DNA of 64,000 nt. Source: Sporobacter sp963677825 (GTDB taxonomy: Bacteria; Bacillota; Clostridia; Oscillospirales; Oscillospiraceae). The stretch covers positions 2,046,001 through 2,110,000 of the forward strand of contig CAXXEF010000001.1 of the NCBI GenBank assembly GCA_963677825.2, given 5' to 3'. Under the pieces are notes generated by a model. It had not been told where the DNA came from. It worked only from the letters and a program-made list of their open reading frames with translations, and did no database searches. This document shows, one piece after another, positions 24,499 through 32,563 of this stretch. The number at the start of each line of letters is the position of its first letter. The first letter of the stretch is position 1. Made by a program: the position numbers and the translations under genes.

Positions 24499-24762
24499 AT
24501 GAGTGACATTAGAACATCGTCCAGAAAGACGAGAGTCGGCAAAGTTGTGTCCGACAAAATGGATAAAACGATCGTCGTGGCCGTTGAAGACCGCGTTCAG
24601 CATCCGCTGTATAAAAAGATCATACGTAGAACATACAAAATCAAAGCGCACGACGAGAAGAACGACTGCGGCATCGGCGACCGCGTTCGCGTAATGGAAA
24701 CGCGTCCGCTGTCCCGCGATAAGCGCTGGCGGCTCGTCGAGATTTTAGAGAAGGCAAAGTAA
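24499..24762 (+). CDS. rpsQ: 30S ribosomal protein S17
   Basis: OB-fold S17, primary binder of 16S rRNA. 87 aa: RKTRVGKVVSDKMDKTIVVAVEDRVQHPLYKKIIRRTYKIKAHDEKN and GDRVRVMETRPLSRDKRWRLVEI. GAGGAGG lies 8 nt upstream. Confidence 0.98.
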   Translation: MSDIRTSSRKTRVGKVVSDKMDKTIVVAVEDRVQHPLYKKIIRRTYKIKAHDEKNDCGIGDRVRVMETRPLSRDKRWRLVEILEKAK

Positions 24763-24774
24763 GGAGGCGCCAGA

Positions 24775-25143
24775 ATGATTCAGCAAGAAACACTTCTGAA
24801 GGTTGCCGACAATAGCGGCGCCAAGGAAATTAAATGCATCCGCGTGCTCGGCGGCTCCAAACGCAGATACGGCAACATTGGCGATGTCATCGTCGCGTCT
24901 GTACGCAAAGCGGCGCCGGGCGCTGCAGTGAAAAAGGGCGAGGTCGTCCGCGCCGTCATCGTGCGATCGGCCAAGGGCGTTCACCGTACCGACGGTACCT
25001 ACGTCCGCTTTGACGAAAACGCTGCCGTGCTTATTAAAGAAGATAAGAACCCGCGGGGCACCCGTATCTTCGGGCCCGTGGCCAGAGAGCTGCGCGACAA
25101 GGAGTATATGAAGATCCTGTCACTTGCTCCCGAAGTGATATAG
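24775..25143 (+). CDS. rplN: 50S ribosomal protein L14
   Basis: L14 sits at the subunit interface and is the docking site of RsfS. 122 aa: MIQQETLLKVADNSGAKEIKCIRVLGG, YGNIGDVIVASVRKA and IFGPVARELRDKEYMKILSLAPEVI, all family signatures at the standard length. Confidence 0.98.
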   Translation: MIQQETLLKVADNSGAKEIKCIRVLGGSKRRYGNIGDVIVASVRKAAPGAAVKKGEVVRAVIVRSAKGVHRTDGTYVRFDENAAVLIKEDKNPRGTRIFGPVARELRDKEYMKILSLAPEVI

Positions 25144-25156
25144 GGAGGCACGAGCT

Positions 25157-25465
25157 ATGGATATCAAAAGAAACGATACGGTTGTCGTCCTGTCCGGCAA
25201 AGACAAGGGTAAACAGGGCAAGGTGCTGCAAGCCGACCCGAAGGGCAGCAAGGTAATCGTCGAGGGCGTCAACACGGCCAAGCGGCACACCAAGCCGCGC
25301 AAGCAGGGTGATCCCGGCGGCATTATCAAAAAGGATACACCGATCTATGCGAGCAAGGTTATGCGCGTGTGCCCGAAGTGCAATAAACCCACGCGGGCTG
25401 CCCATACGTTCAAAAAAGACGGTACGAAAGTGCGCCAGTGCAAAAAGTGCGGCGCGGAAATTTAA
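25157..25465 (+). CDS. rplX: 50S ribosomal protein L24
   Basis: Assembly-initiator L24. 102 aa with KOW motif KRNDTVVVLSGKDKGKQGKVL, GVNTAKRHTKP and a C-terminal zinc-ribbon-like pair CPKC...CKKC. GGGAGG lies 9 nt before the ATG. Confidence 0.97.
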   Translation: MDIKRNDTVVVLSGKDKGKQGKVLQADPKGSKVIVEGVNTAKRHTKPRKQGDPGGIIKKDTPIYASKVMRVCPKCNKPTRAAHTFKKDGTKVRQCKKCGAEI

Positions 25466-25483
25466 GAAAGGAGTGACTGACAC

Positions 25484-26026
25484 ATGACACGCATGAAACA
25501 AAAATATCAAGACGAAGTCGCTCCGGCTATGATGAAGAAATTCAGCTATAAAAGCGTGATGCAGATTCCGAAGGTCGACAAAATCGTTGTCAACGTCGGC
25601 GCCGGCGACGCGCGCGACAACGCCAAGGCAATCGATGCCGTCGTTAAGGACATCTCCACCATCACCGGCCAGAAGGCCGTCGTGACGAAAGCGCGCAAAT
25701 CTGTCGCCAACTTTAAGCTGCGCGAAGGTATGCCCGTCGGCGTCAAGGTGACGCTGCGTTCGGACATGATGTGGGAGTTTCTCGACAGACTGTTTAACGT
25801 TGCGCTGCCGCGCGTACGCGACTTCCGCGGCATCTCCGCCAACTCTTTCGACGGCCGCGGCAACTATGCGCTCGGCATCAAGGAGCAGCTGATTTTCCCG
25901 GAGATCGACTACGATAAGATCGAAAAGATCAGAGGCATGGACATCGCCATCTGCACGACGGCGAACAGCGACGAAGAAGCCAAGGAACTGCTTGAGCTGC
26001 TCGGCGCGCCGTTCATACAGGCGTAA
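25484..26026 (+). CDS. rplE: 50S ribosomal protein L5
   Basis: L5 binds 5S rRNA and contacts P-site tRNA. 180 aa: KYQDEVAPAMMKKFSYKSVMQIPKVDKIVVNVGAGDA, ITGQKAVVTKARKSVANFKLREGMPVGVKVTLR and DRLFNVALPRVRDFRGIS. AGGAG lies about 11 nt before ATG 25484. Confidence 0.98.
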   Translation: MTRMKQKYQDEVAPAMMKKFSYKSVMQIPKVDKIVVNVGAGDARDNAKAIDAVVKDISTITGQKAVVTKARKSVANFKLREGMPVGVKVTLRSDMMWEFLDRLFNVALPRVRDFRGISANSFDGRGNYALGIKEQLIFPEIDYDKIEKIRGMDIAICTTANSDEEAKELLELLGAPFIQA

Positions 26027-26036
26027 GGAGGCTAAC

Positions 26037-26222
26037 ATGGCAAAAAAAGCAATGATTTTAAAGCAGCAGCGCGAGCCCAAGTTCTCCAGCCGCCGCTATA
26101 ACCGCTGCAAGATTTGCGGCCGCCCGCATGCGTATCTCCGCGACTACGGCGTATGCCGTATTTGCTTCCGGAACCTTGCCTACAAAGGCGAGATCCCCGG
26201 CGTACGCAAGGCATCCTGGTAA
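26037..26222 (+). CDS. rpsZ: 30S ribosomal protein S14, zinc-binding form
   Basis: 61-aa short S14 (type Z). The zinc cysteines C24, C27, C40 and C43 (RCKICGRPHAYLRDYGVCRICFR) are intact. AAGGAGG is 6-7 nt before the ATG. The frame is also open 15 codons upstream, inside rplE, but has no binding site. Confidence 0.97.
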   Translation: MAKKAMILKQQREPKFSSRRYNRCKICGRPHAYLRDYGVCRICFRNLAYKGEIPGVRKASW

Positions 26223-26563
26223 AATTCCGCCACACTTCGGCTTGGTAAAATTACCGCACTCTTTGCGTTGAGGCCCTGCAGTATCTTTATACAGCGGCGG
26301 CTTGTCCGCATCGACTGCGAAAAAGTTCCCTCAGCCGACGGGATGTTCTGCTGATTTATAATAGCAGTGATTATTCGCTTGCAATTTCAAAAAGGTAAGC
26401 ACCCGGGGCGGTATAAAAACTCCCGCAATCTCTTATTATTAAAGCACCGACAAGGTGCGCGATGGCGAAAGGTCTGTTTGGATCTATCCGGGCAGAAACC
26501 TCGTCACGCGAACAGCTTGCGGCTAAGAGCCGCGTCGCTGTACTCTTACAAGGAGGAAAACAT
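26223..26563 (+). promoter_or_regulatory. Long structured gap before rpsH
   Basis: 341 nt without a gene, inside the spc part of the operon. It holds a perfect TATAAT (26357-26362) without a good -35, a GCACC/GGTGC hairpin near 26446, and an extended hairpin ACAGC..GCGGCT-AAG-AGCCGC..GCTGT (26512-26541) that ends 10 nt before the rpsH ribosome site. It could be an internal promoter plus an autoregulatory leader (S8 is the known spc repressor in E. coli), but that is inference. Confidence 0.45.
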
Positions 26564-26959
26564 ATGCAGATCACAGATCCCATTGCCGATATGCTCACAC
26601 GTATCCGCAATGCCGGCGCAGCCAAGCACGCCACCGTTGACATCCCGGCCTCCAACATGAAAAAGGCAATTGCCGAAATCCTGCTCGAGGAAGGGTATGT
26701 TAAGAACTTTCAGCTCGTGAGCGACGGTGTGCAGGGCGTTATTAAGATCACGCTTAAATATAACGGCAGCGAAAAGGCCATTACCGGCCTGCGCCGTGTT
26801 TCCAAACCCGGTCTTCGCATGTATGCCGGCGCCGACGAGCTGCCGCGCGTACTCAAAGGACTGGGCATCGCCATCATTTCAACCTCCAGGGGCGTCATGA
26901 CCGACAAGAAAGCCAGAGCGGCACATGTCGGCGGCGAGGTCCTGGCGTTCGTATGGTAA
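26564..26959 (+). CDS. rpsH: 30S ribosomal protein S8
   Basis: S8 binds central-domain 16S rRNA and represses the spc operon in E. coli. 131 aa: ITDPIADMLTRIRNAGAAKHATVDIPASNMKKAIAEIL and STSRGVMTDKKARAAHVGGEVLAFVW. AAGGAGG lies 9 nt before ATG 26564; the frame upstream belongs to the leader. Confidence 0.98.
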   Translation: MQITDPIADMLTRIRNAGAAKHATVDIPASNMKKAIAEILLEEGYVKNFQLVSDGVQGVIKITLKYNGSEKAITGLRRVSKPGLRMYAGADELPRVLKGLGIAIISTSRGVMTDKKARAAHVGGEVLAFVW

Positions 26960-26971
26960 GGGGGAGAGAAT

Positions 26972-27517
26972 ATGTCACGAATCGGTAGAGCCCCAATCAC
27001 CCTTCCGGCCGGCGTCGAGGTTAAGATTTCCAAAGAAAACGTCGTGTCCGTCAAGGGTCCGAAAGGTGCGCTTGAAGCAGCGATCAATCCCGACATCACA
27101 GTCAAGGTTGACGATGGCGCCATCACCTTTACGCGTCCGACCGAAGAGCCGCGCCACCGCGCGCTGCACGGTCTGTCGCGCTCGCTCGTTGCCAATATGG
27201 TTACCGGCGTGACCGAGGGCTTTAAAAAAGAGCTCGAAGTCAGCGGTGTCGGCTACAGAGCAACGAAAGACGGCAACAAGCTCGTCATGAACCTGGGCTT
27301 CTCGCATCAGGTCATCGTCGAGGAAACAAAAGACGTCCAGATCGACGTGCCCGCACCGAACAAGATTACCATCAGCGGGATCAGCAAGCAGATCGTCGGC
27401 CAGTTTGCGGCCGATGTGCGCAATAAACGCCCGCCTGAGCCGTATAAAGGCAAGGGCATCCGATACGCCAACGAGGTCGTGCGCCGCAAAGAGGGCAAGA
27501 CCGGCGTTAAAAAGTAA
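26972..27517 (+). CDS. rplF: 50S ribosomal protein L6
   Basis: L6 near the sarcin-ricin loop. 181 aa with two similar domains: MSRIGRAPITLPAGVEVKI and the C-terminal signature KRPPEPYKGKGIRYANEVVRRKEGKTGVKK. GGGGGAG precedes the ATG. Confidence 0.98.
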   Translation: MSRIGRAPITLPAGVEVKISKENVVSVKGPKGALEAAINPDITVKVDDGAITFTRPTEEPRHRALHGLSRSLVANMVTGVTEGFKKELEVSGVGYRATKDGNKLVMNLGFSHQVIVEETKDVQIDVPAPNKITISGISKQIVGQFAADVRNKRPPEPYKGKGIRYANEVVRRKEGKTGVKK

Positions 27518-27533
27518 AAGGAGGTGTGCCTAA

Positions 27534-27893
27534 ATGATTAAAAGACCCAATACAAACGCGCAGCGTCTCAAGCGCCATAAGAGAGTCAGAGGCAAGATAT
27601 CGGGCACGCCCGATCGTCCGCGCCTGAATGTATTCCGCAGCGGCAGCAACATTTACGCGCAGATCATTGACGACGTGTCCATGACAACGATCGTCTCGGC
27701 CTCCTCCGTTGAAAAAGGCTTCGACGGCAGCGGCGGCAATAAAGAAGGCGCGAAGAAGGTCGGCAAGCTCGTTGCCGAGCGCGCCAAGGAAAAAGGCATC
27801 GAAACGGTCGTATTTGACCGTGGCGGCTATGTGTATCACGGCCGTATTAAAGAACTGGCAGACGGGGCTCGCGAAGCCGGCCTGACCTTTTAA
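27534..27893 (+). CDS. rplR: 50S ribosomal protein L18
   Basis: 5S rRNA-binding L18. 119 aa: RLKRHKRVRGKISGTPDRPRLNVFRSGSNIYAQIIDD, VGKLVAERAKEKGIETVVFDRGGYVYHGRIKELADGAREAGL. AAGGAGG lies upstream. Confidence 0.98.
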   Translation: MIKRPNTNAQRLKRHKRVRGKISGTPDRPRLNVFRSGSNIYAQIIDDVSMTTIVSASSVEKGFDGSGGNKEGAKKVGKLVAERAKEKGIETVVFDRGGYVYHGRIKELADGAREAGLTF

Positions 27894-27911
27894 CGGGGGG
27901 AGGAAACACTC

Positions 27912-28442
27912 ATGGCTTATAACAACAACAGACGAGACAACAGACGAGACAACAGAAGAGAAGAGTCTGAGTTTACGGAAAAAGTCGTTTCCCTCAACCG
28001 CGTTGCTAAAACGGTTAAGGGCGGACGTATCTTCAAGTTCGCGGCGCTGTGCGTCGTCGGCGACGGCAAGGGCCGCGTCGGCTTTGGCCTTGGCAAAGCG
28101 GGCGAGGTGTCCGAAGCGATTCGCAAGGGCATTGAAGACGCCAAGAAAAACGTCGTGACGATCACAATGACCGGCACAACGATTCCGCACGAGGTCATCG
28201 GCGCTTTCGGCGCTGGCCGCGTGCTCTTGAAGCCGGCTCCGGCCGGTACCGGCGTTATCGCCGGCGGCGCTGTGCGCGCTGTCGTCGAGGCGGCCGGCAT
28301 CCACGATATCAGAACGAAATGCCTGCGCTCGAATAATCCCCAGAACGTCGTCGCGGCGACGATGCAGGGCTTACAGTCCCTGCGTGACGCAGCGGCTGTG
28401 GCCAAGGTCCGGGGCAAGAGCGTCGAAGAGATCCAGGGTTAG
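27912..28442 (+). CDS. rpsE: 30S ribosomal protein S5 with an Asn/Arg/Asp-rich N-terminus
   Basis: S5 at the mRNA entry site, important for decoding fidelity. 176 aa. Core: EFTEKVVSLNRVAKTVKGGRIFKFAALCVVGDGKGRVGFGLGKAGEV and AGRVLLKPAPAGTGVIAGGAVRAVVEAAGI. The first 18 residues, MAYNNNRRDNRRDNRREE, are a low-complexity extension with RRDN repeats that recalls the charged bridge of the S3 tail; S3 and S5 are neighbours on the 30S. Confidence 0.97.
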   Translation: MAYNNNRRDNRRDNRREESEFTEKVVSLNRVAKTVKGGRIFKFAALCVVGDGKGRVGFGLGKAGEVSEAIRKGIEDAKKNVVTITMTGTTIPHEVIGAFGAGRVLLKPAPAGTGVIAGGAVRAVVEAAGIHDIRTKCLRSNNPQNVVAATMQGLQSLRDAAAVAKVRGKSVEEIQG

Positions 28443-28451
28443 GGGGCAGTA

Positions 28452-28631
28452 ATGGCTAATATTAAAATTAAGCTCGTTAAGAGCCTCCATGGCAGAAACA
28501 AGAAACACATTGCAACGGCCGAGTCGCTCGGGCTGCGTAAAATCGGCAGCGAGACTGTCCAGCCGGATAACGAGCAGACCAAGGGCAAGATTGCAAAGAT
28601 CAGTTATTTGATCGACGTAACACAAGAATAA
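28452..28631 (+). CDS. rpmD: 50S ribosomal protein L30
   Basis: 59-aa L30: ANIKIKLVKSLHGRNKKHIATAESLGLRKIGSETVQPDNEQTKGKIAKISYLIDV. It follows rpsE by 9 nt (GGGGG ribosome site at the rpsE stop) and precedes rplO, the standard order. L30 is dispensable in some lineages but intact here. Confidence 0.97.
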   Translation: MANIKIKLVKSLHGRNKKHIATAESLGLRKIGSETVQPDNEQTKGKIAKISYLIDVTQE

Positions 28632-28644
28632 GGAGGCCCAGAGC

Positions 28645-29085
28645 ATGAAGTTACATGAACTATCACCGGCAGAGGGCTCCGTTCATCCCGCCAAGCGCAA
28701 GGGCAGAGGCCCCGGTACCGGTAACGGCAAGACGGCCGGCCGCGGGCATAAGGGTCAAAAAGCGCGCTCGGGCGGCGGCGTCCGCGTCGGTTTTGAAGGC
28801 GGCCAGATGCCGCTTGCCCGCCGGGTTCCGAAGCGGGGATTCAACAATATCTTCGCTAAGCCGCTTGAGGCGGTCAACGTCGCGTCGCTTAACGTGTTTG
28901 ACGACGGTGCGGAGATCGGCGCAGCCGAGCTGCTCGAAAAGGGCGTGCTGTCCAAGTGCCGCTATGGCGTCAAGATTCTTGGCAACGGCAGCCTGACAAA
29001 AAAATTGACTATCAAGGCCTCCGCTTTCTCCGAGTCGGCCAAACAGAAAATCGAAGCGGCCGGCGGAAAGGCCGAGGTGGTCTAG
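28645..29085 (+). CDS. rplO: 50S ribosomal protein L15
   Basis: L15, a late-assembly 50S protein. 146 aa: MKLHELSPAEGSVHPAKRKGRGPGTGNGKTAGRGHKGQKARSGGGVRVGFEGGQMPLARRVPKRGF and a C-terminal fold ending in AAGGKAEVV. AAGGAGG lies upstream; secY starts at the next base after its stop. Confidence 0.98.
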   Translation: MKLHELSPAEGSVHPAKRKGRGPGTGNGKTAGRGHKGQKARSGGGVRVGFEGGQMPLARRVPKRGFNNIFAKPLEAVNVASLNVFDDGAEIGAAELLEKGVLSKCRYGVKILGNGSLTKKLTIKASAFSESAKQKIEAAGGKAEVV

Positions 29086-30372
29086 GTGCTTGAGACGATT
29101 CGCAACGCCTGGAAAGTCGACGATATCAGGAAGAAGCTCATTTTTATGGGCTTTATCCTGCTTCTGTATCGTATCGGTAACGCTGTTCCTGTTCCCGGCG
29201 TCGACGTCGCGCTGCTCGGTCAGTATTTTGATACTAATCAGAACTCGATACTGGGCTTGTACAACGTCATGTCGGGTAGTGCGTTCTCCAAAGCGACGAT
29301 ATTCGCGCTGAGTATTCAGCCGTATATCAACGCATCGATCATTATCCAGCTGCTGACGATGGCCATTCCGGCGCTTGAACGCTTGCAGAAGGAAGGCGGC
29401 GAGGATGGCAAGAAGAAGCTCGACCGCATCACGCGTTACACAACGCTTGGCATCGCGCTGATTCAGGGCTTCGGCTTTTACATTCTGCTTCGAAACAACG
29501 GCATACTCGCCGCCGACGTGACCGGCGTATGGTCTGCGCTCGTCATCATCGCCTCGTTCACGGCAGGCAGCTGCCTGCTTATGTGGATGGGCGAGCAGAT
29601 CACCGAATTCGGTATCGGCAACGGTATCTCGATCATCCTGTTCGTGAGCATCGTTTCGCGCTTCCCCGCCAACCTTATTCAAAAGATCACGAACGTGCAG
29701 GCTGATCCGTCGTCGCTGCTGCTGAACATCCTGCTGCTGCTCGGCGCGGTCGCGATCATTGTACTGATCGTTATCGTCACACAGTCTGAGCGGCGGATAC
29801 CCGTCCAATACGCCAAGCGCGTTGTCGGGCGGAAGATGTACGGCGGACAGTCGACACATCTGCCGATGAAGGTCAATATGTCCGGCGTTCTGCCGATCAT
29901 CTTCGCGCAGTCGATTGCATCGATGCCGGCGACGGTCGCGACATTCGTGCCGGCATGGAAGGACAGCTGGTTTGTCAACGCGTTTGACTACAGCAGCCCG
30001 ACGTACGCGGTGGTGTACTTCTTGTTGATCATCTTCTTTGCGTACTTCTACTCGACAGTACAGTTTAATCCTGTTGAGGTGGCCAACAACCTCAAGAAAA
30101 ACGGCGGGTTTATCCCCGGCTTCCGAGCCGGCAAGCCAACGTCCGAGTTCATACAGAGGGTGCTGACGAAGATCACGCTGTTTGGTGCGTTGTACCTGTC
30201 GGTCATCGCCATCTCACCGATCATCATCAGCCTGTTCTCAGAAACAGCAGCAAATCAGGGACTTTCACTTGGCGGTACGTCCGTCATCATCGTTGTCGGT
30301 GTCGCGCTTGATACGCTTAAGCAAATCGAAGCGCAGATGCTCATGCGCCACTATAAAGGGTTCCTCGAATAA
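29086..30372 (+). CDS. secY: Preprotein translocase subunit SecY
   Basis: Channel of the Sec translocon, 428 aa, with ten TM segments. Family marks: NAWKVDDIRKKLIFMGFILLLYRIGNAVPVPGVD, the plug/TM2 region NASIIIQLLTMAIPALERLQKEG and GMxMFINA-region equivalent GIGNGISIILFVSI. The start is GTG 29086, directly after the rplO stop, with GAGGTGG at the rplO end as ribosome site. Confidence 0.97.
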   Translation: MLETIRNAWKVDDIRKKLIFMGFILLLYRIGNAVPVPGVDVALLGQYFDTNQNSILGLYNVMSGSAFSKATIFALSIQPYINASIIIQLLTMAIPALERLQKEGGEDGKKKLDRITRYTTLGIALIQGFGFYILLRNNGILAADVTGVWSALVIIASFTAGSCLLMWMGEQITEFGIGNGISIILFVSIVSRFPANLIQKITNVQADPSSLLLNILLLLGAVAIIVLIVIVTQSERRIPVQYAKRVVGRKMYGGQSTHLPMKVNMSGVLPIIFAQSIASMPATVATFVPAWKDSWFVNAFDYSSPTYAVVYFLLIIFFAYFYSTVQFNPVEVANNLKKNGGFIPGFRAGKPTSEFIQRVLTKITLFGALYLSVIAISPIIISLFSETAANQGLSLGGTSVIIVVGVALDTLKQIEAQMLMRHYKGFLE

Positions 30373-30383
30373 CGGAGGTTTTC

Positions 30384-31016
30384 ATGATACTGATACTGCT
30401 CGGTCCGCCGGGTGCCGGAAAAGGCACCCAGGCCGACATCATCAGTCGGAAACTCTCCATACCGACGATCTCTACCGGCAATATACTCCGAAGGGCTATT
30501 GAAAACAGAACCCCGGTCGGGTGTATTGCGCAGGAGTATATGTCGTCGGGGGAACTCGTACCCGACGAAGTCGTCATCGACATCGTCAAAGAGCGTCTAA
30601 ATGAGCCGGACTGCCGGAACGGATGCATTCTGGACGGTATGCCCAGAACCATCGCGCAGGCTGAAGCGCTTGAGCACGTCGGCGTTGATATCGACACGGC
30701 GCTGCTCATAGAGATTTCCGACGAAGAAATAAAAACACGTATGACGGGACGACGCGTCTGCTCAGAATGCGGCACGACGTTCCATATCCTAACCAATCCG
30801 CCGGCCAATGAAAACGTCTGCGACGTTTGCGGCGGCAAACTCATCATCAGGGAAGACGACGAGCCGGAAACGGTCGCCAAGCGCCTGAAGGTGTACCACG
30901 AAGAGACCGAGCCGCTGATTGACTTTTTCAAGTCAAGAGGCAAGCTGAAATCGGTGAAAAATCAATCGACGATTAAAGCGACGACAGAGGTTATTTTCGA
31001 CGCTTTGGGGATTTAG
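30384..31016 (+). CDS. adk: Adenylate kinase, zinc-lid form
   Basis: Converts ATP + AMP to 2 ADP. 210 aa. P-loop GPPGAGKGT (8-16), the AMP site TISTGNILR and CILDGMPRT (85-GMPRT, where GFPRT is usual), LID with zinc cysteines C126, C129, C146 and C149, and RREDD-like arginines. AACGGAGG lies 8 nt upstream of the ATG. Located between secY and map as in most Firmicutes. Confidence 0.97.
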   Translation: MILILLGPPGAGKGTQADIISRKLSIPTISTGNILRRAIENRTPVGCIAQEYMSSGELVPDEVVIDIVKERLNEPDCRNGCILDGMPRTIAQAEALEHVGVDIDTALLIEISDEEIKTRMTGRRVCSECGTTFHILTNPPANENVCDVCGGKLIIREDDEPETVAKRLKVYHEETEPLIDFFKSRGKLKSVKNQSTIKATTEVIFDALGI

Positions 31017-31017
31017 C

Positions 31018-31773
31018 ATGATTAGACTTAAGTCACCCAGAGAAGCTCAGCTCATGCGCCGTGCCGGAAAAATTGCCGCGGCTGCCCGTGCTTTGGCAGG
31101 GGAAATGGCAAAGGTCGGCGTCACAACACGTGAAATAGATGAAGAAGTCTGCAAGTATATCGAGGCGGCGGGCGCTACGCCCACGTTTCGGGGATACAGC
31201 GGATACCCGGCGGGCGTCTGCGCGTCGGTCAACGAGCAGGTGATCCACGGGATCCCCAACGACAAGCCGCTTCAGGACGGTGACATCCTCAGTATTGATG
31301 TCGGCGCGACGAAGGACGGCTACATCGGCGACTGCGCGGCCACATTCGCGATCGGTACGATCAGCGCAGCGGCCCAGCGGCTGATCGCCGTTACCAAGCA
31401 AAGCTTTTTCGAAGGCATCAAATTTGCGCGCGAAGGATATCGCATCTCCGATATCTCAAACGCCGTGCAGCGTTATGTCGAGGAAAACGGCTACACCGTT
31501 GTTCGAGAGTTCGTCGGCCACGGCATCGGAACGATGCTGCATGAGCCGCCGGAGGTGCCGAACTTTGGCCCGCCCGGGCGCGGTCCGCGCATTACGCGCG
31601 GCATGACGATCGCGGTTGAGCCGATGGTTAACGCGGGCGCCGCAGAGACCATCATCCTCCCAGATAAATGGACCGTCGTTACGCGTGACGGCTCCCTGTC
31701 GGCCCACTACGAGAATACGATTCTCGTCACCGACGGCGACGCCGAGATCCTGACGATTACGGAGGATGCCTGA
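31018..31773 (+). CDS. map: Methionine aminopeptidase type I
   Basis: Removes initiator methionine. 251 aa, pita-bread fold with metal ligands D (SIDVGATKDGYIGD), H (VGHGIGTMLHEPPEVPNFG) and E (GMTIAVEPMVNAG, YENTILVT). It starts 1 nt after adk and probably depends on coupling. Confidence 0.97.
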   Translation: MIRLKSPREAQLMRRAGKIAAAARALAGEMAKVGVTTREIDEEVCKYIEAAGATPTFRGYSGYPAGVCASVNEQVIHGIPNDKPLQDGDILSIDVGATKDGYIGDCAATFAIGTISAAAQRLIAVTKQSFFEGIKFAREGYRISDISNAVQRYVEENGYTVVREFVGHGIGTMLHEPPEVPNFGPPGRGPRITRGMTIAVEPMVNAGAAETIILPDKWTVVTRDGSLSAHYENTILVTDGDAEILTITEDA

Positions 31774-31774
31774 T

Positions 31775-32062
31775 ATGGATATCGCTCATGGCGATATCGT
31801 CATCTCGCTCAACGGGCGAGACGGCGGCAAGTTCTTTTATGTGCTTGCCCGCGAAGACGATTACGCGCATTTAAGCGACGGAAAAATTAGACGGCTGGAA
31901 AAGCCAAAACGTAAGAAGCTCAAGCATTTGCGTCTGGAGCACCGGGGCAACAGCCGTACAGCTGATAAAATCAGAAGCGGCATGAAAGTCACCAACAGCG
32001 AAATCAGACGCGCGCTTGCAGAATACGCAGCAAATGGTTCCGGGGAAAAGGGAGGTATGTAA
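31775..32062 (+). CDS. KOW-domain RNA-binding protein (ribosomal L14e/L6e-like)
   Basis: A 95-aa protein found between map and infA in many Clostridia. It begins with a KOW-like segment (DIAHGDIVISLNGRDGGKFFYVLAREDDY), then a basic stretch (KIRRLEKPKRKKLKHLRLEHRG) and a helical tail. Start choice: GGAGG abuts the in-frame ATG 31766 but lies 9 nt before ATG 31775. Its role in translation is presumed, not shown. Confidence 0.85.
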   Translation: MDIAHGDIVISLNGRDGGKFFYVLAREDDYAHLSDGKIRRLEKPKRKKLKHLRLEHRGNSRTADKIRSGMKVTNSEIRRALAEYAANGSGEKGGM

Positions 32063-32065
32063 TAA

Positions 32066-32284
32066 ATGGCAAAAGACGATATGATCGAGCTTGAGGGTGT
32101 CGTAACAGAAGCGCTGCCCAACACCATGTTTCATGTAGATATCGGTAACGGACATACAATTTTAGCGCATATCTCCGGCAAACTCCGTATGCATTTTATT
32201 CGTATTCTGCCGGGCGATAAGGTCACAGTGCAAATGTCGCCGTACGATCTGACCCGTGGGCGCATTACCTGGCGCACAAAATAG
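32066..32284 (+). CDS. infA: Translation initiation factor IF-1
   Basis: 72-aa OB-fold IF-1 that occupies the ribosomal A site during initiation: AKDDMIELEGVVTEALPNTMFHVDIGNGHTILAHISGKLRMHFIRILPGDKVTVQMSPYDLTRGRITWRTK. It follows the KOW protein by 3 nt, with GGGAGG at the end of that gene. Confidence 0.98.
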   Translation: MAKDDMIELEGVVTEALPNTMFHVDIGNGHTILAHISGKLRMHFIRILPGDKVTVQMSPYDLTRGRITWRTK

Positions 32285-32354
32285 CGCAGACCAGCCGCAT
32301 CAATAACATCAGCCGCAGGGCCTTTGGCACAGCGGCAGGCATTAAAATTACACC

Positions 32355-32432
32355 AAGTATCTTATCATTTCGCCGGCGAGAGATGATAGGTAAACAACAG
32401 CCAGATTCTCACATCGCCGGAAAAATGGATGC
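32355..32432 (+). repeat. Stem-loop repeat, copy 1 (infA-rpmJ gap)
   Basis: First of two imperfect direct repeats of about 77 bp. It contains an 8-bp stem CTTATCAT/ATGATAGG (one G-U) with a GC-rich loop and a second possible pairing of CCGGCGA with TCGCCGG, and ends in AAAAATGGATGC. Confidence 0.8.
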
Positions 32433-32481
32433 ACAGCTGAATTCATTCAGTCGTGCCGCCGTGGCGGATGATTTAATCCAT

Positions 32482-32558
32482 AAGCATCTTATCATTTCAC
32501 CGGCGAATGATGATAAGAAAAGCCGCCAGATACTCACTGTCGCCGGAGAAATGGATGC
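32482..32558 (+). repeat. Stem-loop repeat, copy 2 (infA-rpmJ gap)
   Basis: Second copy, 50 bp after copy 1. Its stem CTTATCAT/ATGATAAG is a perfect 8 bp and CCGGCGA/TCGCCGG is retained. It ends in GAGAAATGGATGC, 5 nt before the rpmJ start, so it overlaps the leader of rpmJ. The copies differ by a 2-nt indel, which argues against a conserved peptide. Confidence 0.8.
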
Positions 32559-32563
32559 TTAAT

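Noticed and set aside
25034..26080. 348-codon open frame antisense to rplN-rplE-rpsZ
   Set aside because: Shadow frame without a ribosome site or recognisable protein.
28663..29859. 398-codon open frame antisense to rplO-secY
   Set aside because: Spans two conserved genes on the other strand and looks like composition-driven shadow sequence.
32425..32562. 45-codon frame ending 1 nt before rpmJ
   Set aside because: It has no ribosome site, and the two repeat copies differ by a 2-nt indel so the frame is not maintained between them; structure seems to be what is conserved.
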